This document shows positions 5,666 to 6,117 of a DNA stretch of 6,117 bases, piece by piece. Within the stretch, counting starts at the first letter, position 1. Each line of letters starts with the position of its first letter. The notes below the pieces were generated by a model that was not told the DNA's origin, did no database searches, and was given only the letters and a program-made list of their open reading frames with translations. The translations under genes were made by a program, and so were the position numbers. Source of the DNA: Leptospira ellisii (lineage in GTDB: Bacteria; Spirochaetota; Leptospiria; Leptospirales; Leptospiraceae); NCBI RefSeq assembly GCF_002811955.1, contig NZ_NPEF01000224.1, positions 1 to 6,117 of the forward strand. The letters run 5' to 3'.

Positions 5666-6117
5666 ATGTCCCAAACGAAAACCGCAACTCCGATCCGGAT
5701 TTTTTATCAAGATTCCTCCTTCTTATTCGCGGAAAAACCCGCCGGAATTCCGGTACACGCGACCAAGGATTCCCGCCGGGAGAATTTTTCCGATCTTCTT
5801 CAAAAACAACTCGGAATCGATTTTTTACGGACGGTCAACCGGCTCGATCTGGAGACGAGCGGACTCGTTTTTTTCTGCAAGGATCCGAACCGCAACAAAG
5901 AGGCGGATCGGATTCTCAAAGAATCCGTCAAACTGTATCTCTGCGTGTCCCGAGGAATCGTTGAGCCGGATCACTTTACGGAAATCTGTTATTTAAAGGA
6001 CGGCAACAAACGGGTTCGGAAGGTGTTTTCGGGCGGGGATAAGGCGATCACGGAATTTAAGGTTTTGCACCGCGACGTTCCGGAGGGATATTCGATTCTA
6101 TTAGCAAAATTGCATAC
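5666..6117 (+). CDS. RluA-family pseudouridine synthase, N-terminal part
   Basis: The frame opens at ATG 5666 and runs off the window after 150 codons. It encodes the start of an RluA-type enzyme, which isomerises specific uridines to pseudouridine in rRNA or tRNA in the cytoplasm. The signature VNRLDLETSGLVFF (57-70) matches the family motif [H/N]RLDxxTSGL, and Asp61 is the expected catalytic residue. The upstream IFYQDSSFLFAEKPAGIPVH (12-31) matches the conserved opening strands (DxxxLVxxKPAGxxVH). No S4 RNA-binding domain precedes the catalytic domain, so it resembles the shorter RluA/TruC-like members. The exact target cannot be assigned. The start is forced: an in-frame TAG lies about 36 bases upstream with no other start between. 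The ribosome binding site is poor (only AG-rich GAAAACGAA). It is transcribed divergently from lipoprotein copy 2. Confidence 0.93.
   Translation, partial: MSQTKTATPIRIFYQDSSFLFAEKPAGIPVHATKDSRRENFSDLLQKQLGIDFLRTVNRLDLETSGLVFFCKDPNRNKEADRILKESVKLYLCVSRGIVEPDHFTEICYLKDGNKRVRKVFSGGDKAITEFKVLHRDVPEGYSILLAKLH

Noticed and set aside
5647..5964. A 105-codon plus-strand frame starting at TTG 5647
   Set aside because: It is out of frame with the pseudouridine synthase, whose catalytic motif and start are clear. The product is arginine/serine-rich shadow sequence.

Overview
The window looks like a spirochaete chromosome of the Leptospira type. This is inference from sequence character only. The signs are two exported lipoproteins with short, loose lipoboxes (FISC, FFSC), a GC content in the mid-forties by eye, phenylalanine- and serine-rich signal peptides, and long non-coding antisense frames caused by codon bias. 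If it is Leptospira, the GC content points to one of the GC-richer species rather than L. interrogans. No species can be named from the window.

Layout, left to right. Positions 1-204 hold the 3' end of an unrecognised plus-strand gene. A gap without genes (205-411) follows. Everything from 412 to 5419 reads on the minus strand. In transcription order it comprises a lipoprotein (5419-4241), a decayed paralogue of it (4206-3666), a second intact paralogue (3478-2276), a possible tiny ORF (2225-2133), an XRE/cupin transcription regulator (about 2119-1508) and an exported protein of unknown function (1446-412). At the right edge, reading outward on the plus strand, is the first 150 codons of an RluA-family pseudouridine synthase (5666 to the end).

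The most distinctive content is the tandem three-copy lipoprotein family. The two intact members (392 and 400 residues) align along their whole length. They carry Asp-box (BNR-like) motifs typical of beta-propeller blades and share six mature-region cysteines arranged as three close pairs. The middle copy keeps its start, its lipobox region and its last ~150 codons, but has lost about 660 bp internally and has two frame breaks. Both intact genes are preceded by the same 11-base block containing an extended -10 (TGTTATAAT).

The XRE/cupin regulator has a perfect 12-bp palindrome abutting and partly overlapping its predicted extended -10 element, which suggests autoregulation. The exported protein downstream, 61 bp away on the same strand, may be co-transcribed with it. 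The 246-bp divergent region between the last lipoprotein and the pseudouridine synthase holds four copies of a 10-mer, two of them forming a 12-bp inverted repeat around a predicted promoter. I see no RNA genes, CRISPR arrays, insertion sequences or convincing intrinsic terminators. I did not find a clear new multi-gene system. The best candidates for a second look are the lipoprotein array and the regulatory palindromes.
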